A DNA stretch of 64,000 bases from an uncultured Caproiciproducens sp. (GCF_963664915.1 NZ_OY761810.1:1936661-2000660), one strand, 5' to 3'; shown: positions 18,194-28,553, counted from the stretch's first letter. Made by a program: numbers and translations. The notes: generated by a model not told the origin, from the sequence alone.

Positions 18194-20437
18194 ATGATAA
18201 AACTCGCAAAATACTTAAGGCCCTTTGCACTCATGATTATCGTTTCGATTGCACTGTTGTTTGGGCAGGCGATGGCCGATTTGAATTTGCCGAATTATAT
18301 GTCGCAGATCGTCAATGTCGGTATCCAGCAAAACGGCATTGAAAATGCCGCGCCTGAAGCCATCAGCGCAAAAGGGCTTACGTTTATGAAGAACTTTATG
18401 ACTGATGAACAAAAGAAAGCAATCGAGAGCAGCTATTCGCTGGTCTCCGCATCAGGCTCGGGCGCGGAACACGACGGCTATGTTAAACAATATCCCTTGT
18501 TAAAAACAGAGGATATTTATGTGCGCGGCAGTGTCGATAGCGTTGCCCTTGCCGGGCTCAATAAAACTTTCGGGGAAGCCACATGGACCTTTATTAATAC
18601 TATGAAGACGCTTGAAAAGCAATCGGGCAAGAACCTGACGGCTGCCGCAGGCGGGCAGACCGATGTATCGGAGGTGGATTTTTCAAAGGTTTACGCGCTT
18701 GAGCCCATGCTCCAGAAATTGCCCGCGAGCGTGATTCAGGATGCGCGCGGCGAATCGCTGAAAAATTCCGACTCCGTCCTGCTGCAAAGCGGTGCGGCGA
18801 TATGCCAGAGTTTTTACCGCGAACTTGGCATGAACATTGGAAGTATACAGACAGGGTACATCCTTAGAGTGGGGATGCTGATGCTTCTGATCGCTTTAGC
18901 CGGCGGTGCGGCAACGGTAATGGTGGGATATTTTGCGGCGAAGATCAGCGCCGGTGTGGCGCGCGACCTGCGCCGTTCCGTGTTCAACAAGGTTGAAAGC
19001 TTTTCCAGCCAGGAGTTCGACGAATTTTCGACCGCCTCGCTGATTACACGAACCACAAATGACGTTACGCAGGTGCAGATGCTCCTGATGATGGGCATCC
19101 GTATGCTTTGCTACGCCCCAATTATGGGCGTCGGCGGCATCATCATGGCACTTCGCAAATCCGTTTCAATGAGCTGGATCATCGCGCTCGCCTGTGTTGT
19201 GCTGATCGGAATCATTGCAACCATATTCAGCATGGCCATACCAAAGTTTAAAATTGTACAGCAGTTAATCGACCGGTTGAATCTTGTATCGCGTGAAAAC
19301 TTAAATGGTCTGATGGTAATCCGGGCTTTCGGGACACAGAACTTTGAGGAGGAACGCTTTGACATCACCAACCGCGATCTTACGAAAAATTCACTGTTTG
19401 TCAACCGCATTATGGTATTTATGATGCCGGCAATGATGCTGATTATGAACGCCGTAACCCTTTTAATCGTTTGGGTGGGTGCGCATCAGATCGCAGATTC
19501 CGCCATGCAGGTCGGCGATATGATGGCGTTCATGCAGTATGCAATGCAGATTATCATGAGTTTCCTAATGATATCCATTATGTTTATCATGGTGCCGCGT
19601 GCGGCTGTATCAGCCAACCGGATTGCCAAGGTGCTCGACGTGGAGCCATCTATTCAGGATCCGGATAATGCAATGCAATTCAGTAAAGATAAAACGGGAT
19701 ATATTGAGTTTAAAGATGTCTGCTTTCGTTACAGCGGCGCCAACGAGGACGTACTTGAACATATCACGTTTACCGCCAGACCGGGGCAGACTACTGCATT
19801 TATCGGTTCTACCGGTTCGGGAAAGACCACCCTTGTGAATTTGATTCCGCGTTTTTACGACGTGACTGCCGGCGAAGTACTGGTCAACGGCGTCAATGTA
19901 AAGAATGTGGCTCAGCGTGAGTTGAGGGAACAAATCGGTTATGTGCCGCAAAAAGGAATTCTGCTTTCCGGTACCATCGCTTCCAATCTGCGTTACGGCG
20001 ACAGGGATGCGGCGGATGAAGAAATCAAAACCGCAGCGGAGGTTGCTCAGGCTATGGAATTTATCGGCGAAAAAACAGACGGTTTTGAGTCGGAGATCGC
20101 GCAGGCCGGTGCAAATGTCTCCGGCGGGCAGAAGCAGCGCCTTTCCATCGCGCGCGCGCTGGTAAAGAACCCTCCAATCTATATTTTTGACGACAGCTTC
20201 TCCGCGCTCGATTTTAAAACGGATGCGACCTTGCGCCATGCGCTTAAAAAACACACGGGCGACAGCACAGTTTTAATTGTAGCGCAGCGTGTCAGCACCA
20301 TTATGAGCGCTGAACAGATTATCGTACTTGACGAAGGAAAAATTGTGGGTGTCGGAACACACGGAGAACTTTTGCAGTCCTGCCCAACTTATTACGAAAT
20401 TGCCTCATCACAGCTTTCAAAGGAGGAACTGGCATGA
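18194..20437 (+). CDS. ABC exporter, membrane-ATPase half with degenerate catalytic site
   Basis: 747 residues. One helix is followed by an unusually long extracytoplasmic loop (about residues 40-215), then five more helices and an ATPase domain. Walker A is GSTGSGKTT, the signature VSGGQKQRL and Walker B IYIFDDSFSALD. The usual catalytic glutamate after Walker B is replaced by aspartate, which is typical of one subunit of heterodimeric exporters (BmrC/D, LmrC/D, TM287/288 type). Its partner starts four bases before this stop codon. Likely exports drugs or peptides; the substrate is unknown. Confidence 0.92.
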   Translation: MIKLAKYLRPFALMIIVSIALLFGQAMADLNLPNYMSQIVNVGIQQNGIENAAPEAISAKGLTFMKNFMTDEQKKAIESSYSLVSASGSGAEHDGYVKQYPLLKTEDIYVRGSVDSVALAGLNKTFGEATWTFINTMKTLEKQSGKNLTAAAGGQTDVSEVDFSKVYALEPMLQKLPASVIQDARGESLKNSDSVLLQSGAAICQSFYRELGMNIGSIQTGYILRVGMLMLLIALAGGAATVMVGYFAAKISAGVARDLRRSVFNKVESFSSQEFDEFSTASLITRTTNDVTQVQMLLMMGIRMLCYAPIMGVGGIIMALRKSVSMSWIIALACVVLIGIIATIFSMAIPKFKIVQQLIDRLNLVSRENLNGLMVIRAFGTQNFEEERFDITNRDLTKNSLFVNRIMVFMMPAMMLIMNAVTLLIVWVGAHQIADSAMQVGDMMAFMQYAMQIIMSFLMISIMFIMVPRAAVSANRIAKVLDVEPSIQDPDNAMQFSKDKTGYIEFKDVCFRYSGANEDVLEHITFTARPGQTTAFIGSTGSGKTTLVNLIPRFYDVTAGEVLVNGVNVKNVAQRELREQIGYVPQKGILLSGTIASNLRYGDRDAADEEIKTAAEVAQAMEFIGEKTDGFESEIAQAGANVSGGQKQRLSIARALVKNPPIYIFDDSFSALDFKTDATLRHALKKHTGDSTVLIVAQRVSTIMSAEQIIVLDEGKIVGVGTHGELLQSCPTYYEIASSQLSKEELA

Positions 20438-22355
20438 GTAAAACTACCTCCGAGACAAGAAAACCAATACAGGGTCCCGGCTCGGGGCACGGTCCCGGCT
20501 CCGGCGGCGTAATTATACAAGGGGAAAAAGCCAAAGATTTTAAAGGCACATTCAAAAAGCTTGTCCGTTATATGGGCAAATATAAATTTTCGCTGATTGT
20601 CGTCATGATTTTCGCCATTGCGTCCACCATCTTTTCTATCGTTGGCCCGAAAATTCTGGGTCAGGCTACCAATACCCTTTTCACAGGAATCATGAGCAAG
20701 ATTACCGGCACCGGTACGGGGATTAATTTTGGAAATATCGAAAACATTATTCTGTGGCTCGTCGGTCTTTATCTTATCAGCGCGTTGTTTTCCTATATTC
20801 AGGGTTATGTCATGACAGGCGTGTCAATGAAGGTGACCTATAATCTGCGCCGTGAAATCGCCGCTAAAATTCAAAAGCTTCCGTTCCAGTATTATGATAA
20901 AACGAGCAACGGTGAAGTGTTGTCCCATATTACCAACGATGTCGATGCCATCAGCCAAAGCCTGAATCAGAGCGTTACACAAATTATTACCTCGGTGACA
21001 ACGATTATCGGTATTTTAATTATGATGTTCTCCATCAGCTGGCAGATGACGTTGGTTGCCGCTTTGCATTATCCCTTCTTCTCTTGGGTTTATTATGACC
21101 ATTGTCAAAAAATCACAAAAACATTTTACTGCACAGCAAACCTATCTTGGCCATGTCAACGGCCATATTGAGGAAATGTATGCAAGCCATGTCGTCGTTA
21201 AGGCGTTTAAACGGGGAAGCGGATTCCACAAAAATCTTCGACAGCTACAATGATACGCTTTATTCCTCCGCATGGAAAAGTCAGTTCCTTTCCGGCCTGA
21301 TGATGCCGGTCATGAATTTCATCGGCAATCTTGGCTATGTAGCCGTCTGTATTTTAGGCGGATATCTTGCTGCGAACGGCAGAATCTCCGTCGGCGACAT
21401 TCAGGCTTTTATTCAGTACGTTCGTCAGTTTACGCAGCCGATGACCCAGGTCGCGAATATTTCAAACGTTTTGCAGCAGACCGCGGCGGCGGCGGAGCGC
21501 GTATTCGCATTTTTAGAGCAGCCGGAGGAAATACCCGAAAGCACAGCGCCGATTCGTGTCAACACCGGCGATGTACCGGACACGGAATTAAATGTGCATA
21601 TTGAAGGCAGTGTGCAGTTCGCACACGTTCATTTCGGGTACAATCCGGATAAAATTATCATCAATGACTTTTCCGCCAATATTCAGCCGGGTCAGAAGGT
21701 CGCGATTGTCGGACCCACGGGTGCCGGAAAAACCACAATGGTCAAGCTGCTCATGCGTTTTTATGATGTCAGCGAGGGTGCGATCCTGGTGGATGGCTAT
21801 GATATCCGCGATTTCGCGCGCAATGATCTGCGTTCTCTGTTCGGCATGGTTTTGCAGGACACTTGGCTTTACAACGCGAGCATTGCCGACAATATCCGGT
21901 ATGGCAGACTTAACGCTACGGACGAAGAGGTCATTGCGGCGGCGAAGGCCGCGCAAGTGCACCATTTTGTACGCACGCTGCCGGATGGCTACGACATGAT
22001 TTTGAATGAAGAAATCAGCAATGTTTCGCAGGGGCAGAAGCAGCTTCTCACGATTGCGCGGGCCATTCTTGCCGATCCGCAAATTTTGATTTTGGATGAA
22101 GCGACCAGCAGCGTGGATACCCGTACTGAAATTTTGATTCAAAAAGCAATGGATAACCTGATGAAGGGCCGAACCAGCTTTGTAATCGCTCACCGCCTTT
22201 CAACCATCCGTGACGCCGACTTAATATTAGTCATGAAGGACGGCGACATTGTTGAACAGGGTAACCATGAAGAGCTAATACAAAAAGATGGGTTTTATGC
22301 CAATCTGTACAACAGCCAGTTTGAAAAGCCGAAAGCGCTTGAAGCAAGCCTGTAG
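20434..22355 (+). pseudogene. ABC exporter partner subunit, two single-base frameshifts
   Basis: The ATG at 20434 overlaps the stop of the first exporter gene. The protein reads in frame to about 21066 and continues one frame over (PSSLGFIMTIVKKSQKHF, HVNGHIEEMYASHVVVKAF). It then shifts again near 21209-21211 and runs to 22355 with an intact ATPase (GPTGAGKTTMVK, signature VSQGQKQLL, Walker B ILILDEATSSVD). Each break is repaired by removing one base: the C at 21067, and one A of the AAA at 21209-21211. Everything else is full length, so this is either a recent lesion or a sequence error. If real, the exporter would lack its catalytically competent half. Confidence 0.85.
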
Positions 22356-22365
22356 CCCATATATC

Positions 22366-22404
22366 AAAAAGAAGCGGTGAAGAATTTCTTCGCCGCTTCT
22401 TTTA
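22366..22404 (+). terminator. terminator of the ABC exporter operon
   Basis: The near-perfect stem AAAAGAAGCGGTGAAGAA / TTCTTCGCCGCTTCTTTT, with a single G-T wobble, follows the exporter genes. Confidence 0.88.
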
Positions 22405-22574
22405 CGTTTCCACATCACGTATCAATAGTAAATTGATCAATAATATAATTGATTTTTCAAAAAAAACATCGTATACTAAATTATTAGATAATAATATCAA
22501 TCTCTTACAGAATGATTCAACACTTAAAATAAACAAATGATATTTGATATATTAGAAAATTAGGAGGAGATAAA

Positions 22575-23327
22575 ATGAAACTGGTTTTAGTTCGGCATGG
22601 CGAGAGCGAATGGAATCAGAAAAATCTTTTTTCAGGCTGGGCGGATGTCTGCCTTTCGGAAAACGGAAGGCGCGAGGCGGAAGAAGCCGGCATTCTATTA
22701 AAAAAAGAGGGCTATGATTTTGACGTGTGTTATACTTCCTATTTGAAAAGAGCAATTCAGACTTTGAACCTGCTGCTTGAGCAGCTTGACCGCGAATGGC
22801 TGCCGGTCATAAAATCGTGGAAGCTGAACGAACGGCATTACGGTGCGTTACAGGGGCTGAACAAAGCGGAGACCGCCCAAAAGTACGGGGAGAATCAGGT
22901 GAAAATCTGGAGGCGCTCTTTTGACGTAAGGCCGCCGGTGCTCAGCGAGGACGATACGCGTAATCCAAGATTTGACCCGCAGTATAGAAATGAAAACAAA
23001 CAGGAACTGCCCGTTTGTGAAAGCCTGAAAGATACGATAGAGAGAGTGCTTCCTTATTTTAATCTGATGATTAAACAAGACATGCAGGACGGTAAAAAAG
23101 TCCTGATTGCGGCGCATGGCAATTCCATCCGGGCGCTGGTCAAACATTTTGACAACCTTACCGAAGATGAAATCATGGAAGTGAATATTCCGACGGGGGT
23201 TCCTCTCGTCTATGAGTTCGATAATGCATTTCACCCTGTAAAAAAATATTACCTTGGCGATCAGGAGCTGTTAAAGGCTAAGATAGAACGTGTGGCGAAT
23301 CAGGGGAAATCTTCGCCCGGCAAATAA
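22575..23327 (+). CDS. gpmA: 2,3-bisphosphoglycerate-dependent phosphoglycerate mutase
   Basis: 250 residues, right for the BPG-dependent type. The phosphohistidine is His8 in [10 protein letters not shown], followed by [13 protein letters not shown], and the second histidine is in [13 protein letters not shown]. It interconverts 3- and 2-phosphoglycerate in glycolysis and gluconeogenesis. AGGAGG precedes the ATG by seven bases. The 219-base gap upstream is AT-rich with no clear regulatory element apart from the previous terminator. A bulged hairpin terminator follows directly. Confidence 0.94.
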   Translation: MKLVLVRHGESEWNQKNLFSGWADVCLSENGRREAEEAGILLKKEGYDFDVCYTSYLKRAIQTLNLLLEQLDREWLPVIKSWKLNERHYGALQGLNKAETAQKYGENQVKIWRRSFDVRPPVLSEDDTRNPRFDPQYRNENKQELPVCESLKDTIERVLPYFNLMIKQDMQDGKKVLIAAHGNSIRALVKHFDNLTEDEIMEVNIPTGVPLVYEFDNAFHPVKKYYLGDQELLKAKIERVANQGKSSPGK

Positions 23328-23340
23328 GATCATATGCACA

Positions 23341-23380
23341 AAAGGCGCCTTGCCCAGTTCCGAGCCGGGCAGGCGCCTTT
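23341..23380 (+). terminator. gpmA terminator
   Basis: AAAGGCGCCTTGCCC pairs with GGGCAGGCGCCTTT with one bulged base; the loop is about 11 bases. Confidence 0.8.
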
Positions 23381-23437
23381 ATGATGGAAAAAACTCAGTC
23401 TGACAGATTTAATTTCAAGGAGAGGGGGGAAGAAAGC

Positions 23438-23551
23438 ATGGGAACCGGAATCTTGGGAATCGGAATCATCATCGCTGCCCTTGACTTAGCGCTTCGCATA
23501 CTCGGCATTATAGCCCTTTGCCTTTTTATAAGATATATGCTGAAAAAGTAA
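23438..23551 (+). CDS. 37-residue single-helix membrane peptide
   Basis: A small gene read directly from the sequence: ATG at 23438 preceded by a purine-rich AAGGAGAGGGGGG site, stop at 23549-23551. The product begins MGTGILGIGIIIAALDLAL and ends in YMLKK. It is almost one continuous hydrophobic helix with a Lys/Arg-rich C-terminus, so it should sit in the membrane. The frame also extends upstream to an ATG at 23381 inside the terminator region, which is less likely. No family recognised. It is convergent with sufU, only 30 bases away. Confidence 0.5.
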   Translation: MGTGILGIGIIIAALDLALRILGIIALCLFIRYMLKK

Positions 23552-23581
23552 TAATATCCTTCTGCAAGTCCGGGCGTTTTC

Positions 23582-24031
23582 TTAATCCGAGCTGTGCTTG
23601 TGCCCATCTTCTTCCACGGCGTTCTCGAGCGTGTGCCAGCCCAAAACCGCGCATTTCACCCTTGCGGGCATGTGGGAAATATCCCGGAACGCGATGGCTT
23701 CATCAAGTGCTTCCAACTGTTTTTCATCCGTAATTTTATTTTTAATCATGCCTAAAAAGGTCTTGGCCAGTTTTAAAGCTTCGTCCACGGGCCCGCCCTT
23801 GATCAGATCGATCATGATGGAAGCGGAGGCCTGTGAAATCGCACAGCCGATACCGGTAAACGCGGCATCCTCAATAACATCGTCTTTGATGCGCAGTTCC
23901 AGTTCGATTTCATCGCCGCAGCTGGGATTTACCCCTTTCAGCACCGTTGTGGGATTCTCAATATGATGCTTATTGCGGCTGGAGTTGTTATGCTCCGTTA
24001 AAATTTGTGTGTACAGCTGTTTAAGCTCCAT
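23582..24031 (-). CDS. sufU: SufU-type Fe-S assembly / sulfur transfer protein
   Basis: 149 residues. The three conserved cysteines are at 38 (NPSCGD), 63 (GIGCAIS) and 127 (RVKCAVLGWHTL), with the SufU-specific insertion before the last one. In Gram-positive bacteria SufU is a zinc-dependent protein that accepts persulfide sulfur from SufS. It is the last gene of sufCBDSU and overlaps the 3' end of sufS by 11 bases. A short tail ends GHKHSSD. Confidence 0.94.
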   Translation of the reverse strand: MELKQLYTQILTEHNNSSRNKHHIENPTTVLKGVNPSCGDEIELELRIKDDVIEDAAFTGIGCAISQASASIMIDLIKGGPVDEALKLAKTFLGMIKNKITDEKQLEALDEAIAFRDISHMPARVKCAVLGWHTLENAVEEDGHKHSSD

Positions 24032-25247
24032 AACCGAGCCACCCCCTGACTTTTTTCAGACTTTCCAGAAAAATATCGATATCTTCTTTGGTATTATAAA
24101 AATACAGGCTTAATCTGCATGTCGCATTTACGTTCAGAAACCGCATCAGCGGCTGCGCACAGTGATGGCCAGCGCGAATTGCCACGCCGTCCTCGTTCAG
24201 GATGGTTGCGACGTCGTGCGGATGCACATCGTCCACATTGAAGGAAATAACACCGCAGCGGTTCCGGGTGCCGGTTGCGTCTCCGTAAACCGTAACATGG
24301 GGGATGCCCGTAAGGCCCTGAAGCGTATATGCCAACAGTTCGGACTCCGTTTTTTGAATCGTGTCATAACCGACTTTCTGCAGATAGCGAATCGCTTCGG
24401 CCAGGCCGACCGCACCGCCGACATTCTGAGTTCCCGCTTCAAATTTCTGCGGAAGCTGGGCGAAGGTTGCGTCCTGCTCGTATACATACTCAATCATTTC
24501 ACCGCCGGTCAGAAAAGGCGGCATTTTTTCCAACAGCATTTTCTTGCCGTATAACACGCCAATACCCATCGGCGCAAGCATTTTATGTCCCGAAAACGCG
24601 GCGAAATCCACGTCAAGATCTTTGACGTTTAACGGGAAATGGGGAATGCTCTGCGCGCAGTCCAAAACAACCACGGCGCCGGCGCTGTGCGCCGTATCAA
24701 TGATTTTAGAAACAGGGTTCACCGTGCCCAAAACGTTGGAAACGTAGGTCACGGCGACAAGCTTTGTGTTCGATGTGATTTTTTTTTCAATTTCTTCATC
24801 GGTAAAATGTCCGGCGGCATCCGGATACAGAAAATTCAGTTTAACGCCTTTTGCCTTTGCAACCATCTGCCACGGTACCAGATTGCTGTGGTGTTCCATG
24901 ACGGAGAGCGTAATTTCGTCCCCTTTTTGCAGAAATGGGAGGCCGTAGCTGTAAGCGACAAGATTTAAAGATTCCGTGGCGTTTCGCGTAAAAATGATTT
25001 CGCTGTCGTCTTCAGCTCCAATAAAATTTTTAACCGTATGGCGTGCGTTTTCATACTCCTGTGTCGCTTTCACGCTTAACTGATACAGTCCGCGGTACGG
25101 GTTGGCGTTCGAGGCCCGGTAGTATTCCTCCACAGCTTTGATGACGGAAAGAGGCTTTTGGGCGGTAGCGGCATTGTCAAGATAAACCAAGCGCTTTTCG
25201 TTTGCTCTTTCCTGCAAAATCGGAAAATCATTGAGATAAGGATTCAA
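24021..25247 (-). CDS. sufS: SufS-type cysteine desulfurase
   Basis: 408 residues. The PLP lysine lies in FAAFSGHKMLAPMGIG, and the catalytic cysteine is in GHHCAQPLMRFL, the short-loop type II (SufS/CsdA) arrangement. It takes sulfur from cysteine, giving alanine and an enzyme persulfide that is passed to SufU. The start is a TTG at 25247 behind GAGG and overlaps the sufD 3' end by 20 bases, so it is coupled to sufD. Confidence 0.94.
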   Translation of the reverse strand: MNPYLNDFPILQERANEKRLVYLDNAATAQKPLSVIKAVEEYYRASNANPYRGLYQLSVKATQEYENARHTVKNFIGAEDDSEIIFTRNATESLNLVAYSYGLPFLQKGDEITLSVMEHHSNLVPWQMVAKAKGVKLNFLYPDAAGHFTDEEIEKKITSNTKLVAVTYVSNVLGTVNPVSKIIDTAHSAGAVVVLDCAQSIPHFPLNVKDLDVDFAAFSGHKMLAPMGIGVLYGKKMLLEKMPPFLTGGEMIEYVYEQDATFAQLPQKFEAGTQNVGGAVGLAEAIRYLQKVGYDTIQKTESELLAYTLQGLTGIPHVTVYGDATGTRNRCGVISFNVDDVHPHDVATILNEDGVAIRAGHHCAQPLMRFLNVNATCRLSLYFYNTKEDIDIFLESLKKVRGWLGYGA

Positions 25248-26325
25248 TTCTGTTCAGCCTCTTTTCCACATAGTCAGACACGGCGCGCCTTAGCGCGGGG
25301 TCCGGAATTTTCGCTGTCGCAGGTTGGAACTGCGCTTCTATTATCAGCTTTTTGGCGGCAAGCTCATCCAGTCCGCGCGACATCAGATAAAACAGCTTGT
25401 TTTCGTCAATCTTTCCGGTTGTCGCGGCGTGCTGACCTTCTACATCATCTTCTGCGCATAAAATCAGCGGTGCGGTGCGGTTGCGCACCTTCGGGCTGAA
25501 CAGCAGGCTGTATTCACTTTCATGCCCGACGGCCTGTTTTGCTCCTTTGTGAAAATCGATAGTGCCGCGGAAGATTTTGCTGCTTTCATCCAGCAGCGCA
25601 CCGGACGCGTTCATTTCGCTGTGTGTTTTCTGGCCGATGTGTTCGGCAATATCATTCATATCAAGGGAACGGCTGCGGTCGCCGAAATAAATCGTGTTCA
25701 AGTCCATTCGGCTGTTTTTTCCCAGCAGGCGGGTTTTACAGCCTGCAAATGCGGTTTTGGCTCCAAATTCCACCTGAACCACATCGATGCCGCCGTTTTC
25801 CTGAACCACCGCGCCGATATTGTCAAAATTCACGCAGCTGTCATTGAGCAGCTGTACCTGCACCAGATGAATGACTGCATTTTTCCCCGCATACAATCTC
25901 GTCAGCCCGCTGTGAAAACCGGGAACTCCTTCTTTGGAAAAATAGCTCATTACGACCGTAATTTCGCTTCCTTCTTCCGTGACCACCGTATTCATATCCA
26001 CAACGGCAGGGTTGGCTTCATCAATCCGGTAAGACAGATAAATCGGCTGCTCCGGATGGGTTCCCGCGGGAATAACGGCGGTGATTCCGCAATTCCGGTG
26101 ATCCAGTACGAAATTCGAGGCATCGGCGCCCAGTCCTGTTTCAACGGTCGGAACGGGAAGTTCTCGGCTGAAAACCGTCACTTCTTTTGGAATTTGTGTA
26201 ACAATATTTTCATTTTGAAAAGGCAGGATCTCCGGTATTTCTGCCGAAATGTCCGTGCCGTTTACGCCAAGCCAGCTCCATGTGGGGGCGGGCAGGCTGT
26301 TGATCTGTTTTAAAGTCATATTCAT
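25228..26325 (-). CDS. sufD: SufD, Fe-S scaffold subunit
   Basis: 365 residues. The C-terminal half has the SufB/SufD core with DRSRSLDMNDIAEHIG, FRGTIDFHKGAKQAVGHES and the closing LFYLMSRGLDELAAKKLI. The N-terminal half is divergent, as is usual for SufD. It forms the SufBC2D scaffold on which clusters are built. AAGGAG lies seven bases before ATG 26325. It lies between sufB and sufS in the operon. Confidence 0.93.
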   Translation of the reverse strand: MNMTLKQINSLPAPTWSWLGVNGTDISAEIPEILPFQNENIVTQIPKEVTVFSRELPVPTVETGLGADASNFVLDHRNCGITAVIPAGTHPEQPIYLSYRIDEANPAVVDMNTVVTEEGSEITVVMSYFSKEGVPGFHSGLTRLYAGKNAVIHLVQVQLLNDSCVNFDNIGAVVQENGGIDVVQVEFGAKTAFAGCKTRLLGKNSRMDLNTIYFGDRSRSLDMNDIAEHIGQKTHSEMNASGALLDESSKIFRGTIDFHKGAKQAVGHESEYSLLFSPKVRNRTAPLILCAEDDVEGQHAATTGKIDENKLFYLMSRGLDELAAKKLIIEAQFQPATAKIPDPALRRAVSDYVEKRLNRIESLSQ

Positions 26326-26348
26326 AGAATATCTCCTTGTATCGGCTG

Positions 26349-27770
26349 TCAGCCGATGACGCCTTCCATTTCCAGCCTGATCAGATTGTTCATCTCCACG
26401 GCGTATTCCATTGGAAGCTCTTTCGCAATCGGTTCCGCGAACCCGGTGACAATCATTGCTTTTGCATCCGCTTCCGACAGCCCGCGGCTCATCAGATAGA
26501 AGATCGCATCGTCACTGATACGCCCGATTTTCGCCTCATGCCCGATATCCACGTTGTCATTCTGAATATCCATCACGGGAATCGTGTCCGAACGGGAACG
26601 GTCGTCCAGCATCAAAGACTCACATGAAACGGATGATTTGCAGTCATGTGCGTCCGGAAGTATTTTGACGGAACTGCGATAGGTGCAGTTCCCGCCGTCC
26701 TTGGAGATGGATTTTGTACTGATATTGGAATAGGTGAAAGGTGCGGCGTGAACGACCTTCATACCCGTGTCGAGCGACTGTCCCTTTCCCGCGAATGTGA
26801 TGCCTGTGAATTCCATGCGGGCGTTTTCACCTTTCAGAATGCTCATCGGGTATAAATAGGACACATGGGAGCCGAACGAACCTGAAACCCATTCCATGGT
26901 GGCGTCCTTTTCGACCAGTGCGCGCTTGGTGTTCAGATTGTACATGTTTTTCGACCAGTTTTCCACGGTTGAGTAGCGCAGATGGGCGTTTTCACCCACA
27001 AACAGTTCCACGCAGCCGGCATGAAGGTTGGCCACGTTGTATTTCGGAGCCGAACAGCCTTCAATAAAGTGAAGGCTTGCGCCTGCGCCGACAATGATCA
27101 GGGTATGCTCAAACTGCCCCGCGCCCGGTGCATTGAGACGAAAGTACGACTGTAAGGGAACTTCCACGTTCACACCGGGCGGAACATAGACGAATGATCC
27201 GCCGGACCAGACCGCACCGTGCAGAGCTGCGAATTTGTGATCCTCCGGCGGCACCAGTTTCATAAAGTGCTTTTTCACCATCGGCCCGTATACCGGGTCG
27301 TGAATCGCACTTTCCATATCGGTGTAAATGACGCCCTGTCGGCTTACTTCTTCACGAAGATTATGATAAACCACTTCGGAGTCATATTGAGCGCCCACGC
27401 CGGATAAGGATTGCCGTTCCGCTTTGGGAATGCCAAGACGCTCAAAGGTGTTTTTGATATCATCGGGGACTTCCGTCCATTTGCCGCGCATTTCCGTATT
27501 CGGGCGGATATAGGTGACAATCTGATCCATATCCAGACCGTCGAGGGGAGGACCCCACGAGGGAACAGCGAGACGGTTGTATGTTTGAAGGGATTTCAGT
27601 CGGAAAAGCCGCATCCATTCCGGGTCGTGCTTGGCCTCTGAGATTTCGCTGACAATTTTGGAGGTCAATCCCTTTTCAACCTGATAAGAGGCGTTTACTT
27701 TGTCTTTGAAGTCATAAATGCTGCGGTCAATATCTTCTACATAAGTTTTTCTGACACTTGTATCTCTCAA
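26349..27770 (-). CDS. sufB: SufB, Fe-S scaffold subunit
   Basis: 473 residues from a TTG at 27770, placed eight bases after GGAGGAGG. The frame is also open to an ATG at 27788 overlapping the sufC stop (479 residues), but that ATG has no site of its own. Conserved blocks are VYHNLREEVSRQGVIYTDM, VPLQSYFRLNAPGAGQFEHT, STVENWSKNMYNLNTKRA and IFYLMSRGLSEADAKAMIV. SufB is the cluster-building subunit of SufBC2D. The long second-gene position and overlap fit a single transcript from the promoter before sufC. Confidence 0.93.
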   Translation of the reverse strand: MRDTSVRKTYVEDIDRSIYDFKDKVNASYQVEKGLTSKIVSEISEAKHDPEWMRLFRLKSLQTYNRLAVPSWGPPLDGLDMDQIVTYIRPNTEMRGKWTEVPDDIKNTFERLGIPKAERQSLSGVGAQYDSEVVYHNLREEVSRQGVIYTDMESAIHDPVYGPMVKKHFMKLVPPEDHKFAALHGAVWSGGSFVYVPPGVNVEVPLQSYFRLNAPGAGQFEHTLIIVGAGASLHFIEGCSAPKYNVANLHAGCVELFVGENAHLRYSTVENWSKNMYNLNTKRALVEKDATMEWVSGSFGSHVSYLYPMSILKGENARMEFTGITFAGKGQSLDTGMKVVHAAPFTYSNISTKSISKDGGNCTYRSSVKILPDAHDCKSSVSCESLMLDDRSRSDTIPVMDIQNDNVDIGHEAKIGRISDDAIFYLMSRGLSEADAKAMIVTGFAEPIAKELPMEYAVEMNNLIRLEMEGVIG

Positions 27771-27787
27771 TTTTGTTTCCTCCTCCA

Positions 27788-28534
27788 TCAGCCTGCGGTA
27801 AATGCGGCGAGCTGCTGAAAACCGGACTGATTAATGAGGTCTATCAGTGAGCGGGAACCGGTTTTTGCAATTTTTCCGTCTATCAGGATATGAACATAAT
27901 CCACCGGCAAATATTCGAGGATTTTTGTATTATGCGTAATTACAAGGAGAGAATTTTCCCTGCTTTTGAAATTTTCCACTCCCTGTGAAACAATTTTTAC
28001 CGCATCCACATCCAGCCCGGAATCCGTTTCATCCAAAATGGCGAGTTTCGGGTTCAGCATCAGCATTTGCAGAATTTCGGACTTTTTCTTTTCGCCGCCG
28101 GAGAAGCCTACGTTCAGATAGCGAGAGGCATATTCTTTGTCCATATTCAGTTCGTCCATTTTTGCTTGTAGCTCTTTTTGATAGGCGAAAAGTTTTACAC
28201 CTTTGCCGGTAAGGGCTGTTCGGGAAGTCCGCATAAAATTTTCAAGCGTTACCCCGGGGACCTCCTCGGGATTTTGAAACGATAAAAACAACCCGGCTTT
28301 TGCGCGTTCATTTGCCGGTTCATAGGTGATATCCTTCCCCTCAAAGTGAATGGAGCCTTCGTCCACGCGGTAGTGAGGATGTCCCATAACCGCATTGACC
28401 AGTGTGGATTTTCCCGCGCCGTTGGGGCCCATCAGCACATGAATTTCCCCTTTGCCAACGGAAAGGTCCACTCCATTTAAAATTGATTTTTCATCGACGC
28501 TGACATGTAAATTTTTTATTTCTAACAGTGGCAC
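27788..28534 (-). CDS. sufC: SufC, ATPase of the Fe-S scaffold complex
   Basis: 248 residues from the GTG at 28534, nine bases after AAGAGGTG; an upstream GTG at 28546 overlaps that site. Walker A is GPNGAGKSTLVN, the SufC-type signature FSGGEKKKSEIL and Walker B LAILDETDSGLDVDAV. It is a cytosolic ABC-type ATPase that drives structural change in SufB/D during cluster assembly. It is the first gene of the operon, directly behind a palindromic operator and promoter. Confidence 0.94.
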   Translation of the reverse strand: MPLLEIKNLHVSVDEKSILNGVDLSVGKGEIHVLMGPNGAGKSTLVNAVMGHPHYRVDEGSIHFEGKDITYEPANERAKAGLFLSFQNPEEVPGVTLENFMRTSRTALTGKGVKLFAYQKELQAKMDELNMDKEYASRYLNVGFSGGEKKKSEILQMLMLNPKLAILDETDSGLDVDAVKIVSQGVENFKSRENSLLVITHNTKILEYLPVDYVHILIDGKIAKTGSRSLIDLINQSGFQQLAAFTAG

Positions 28535-28553
28535 TGTGTATAACACCTCTTTT

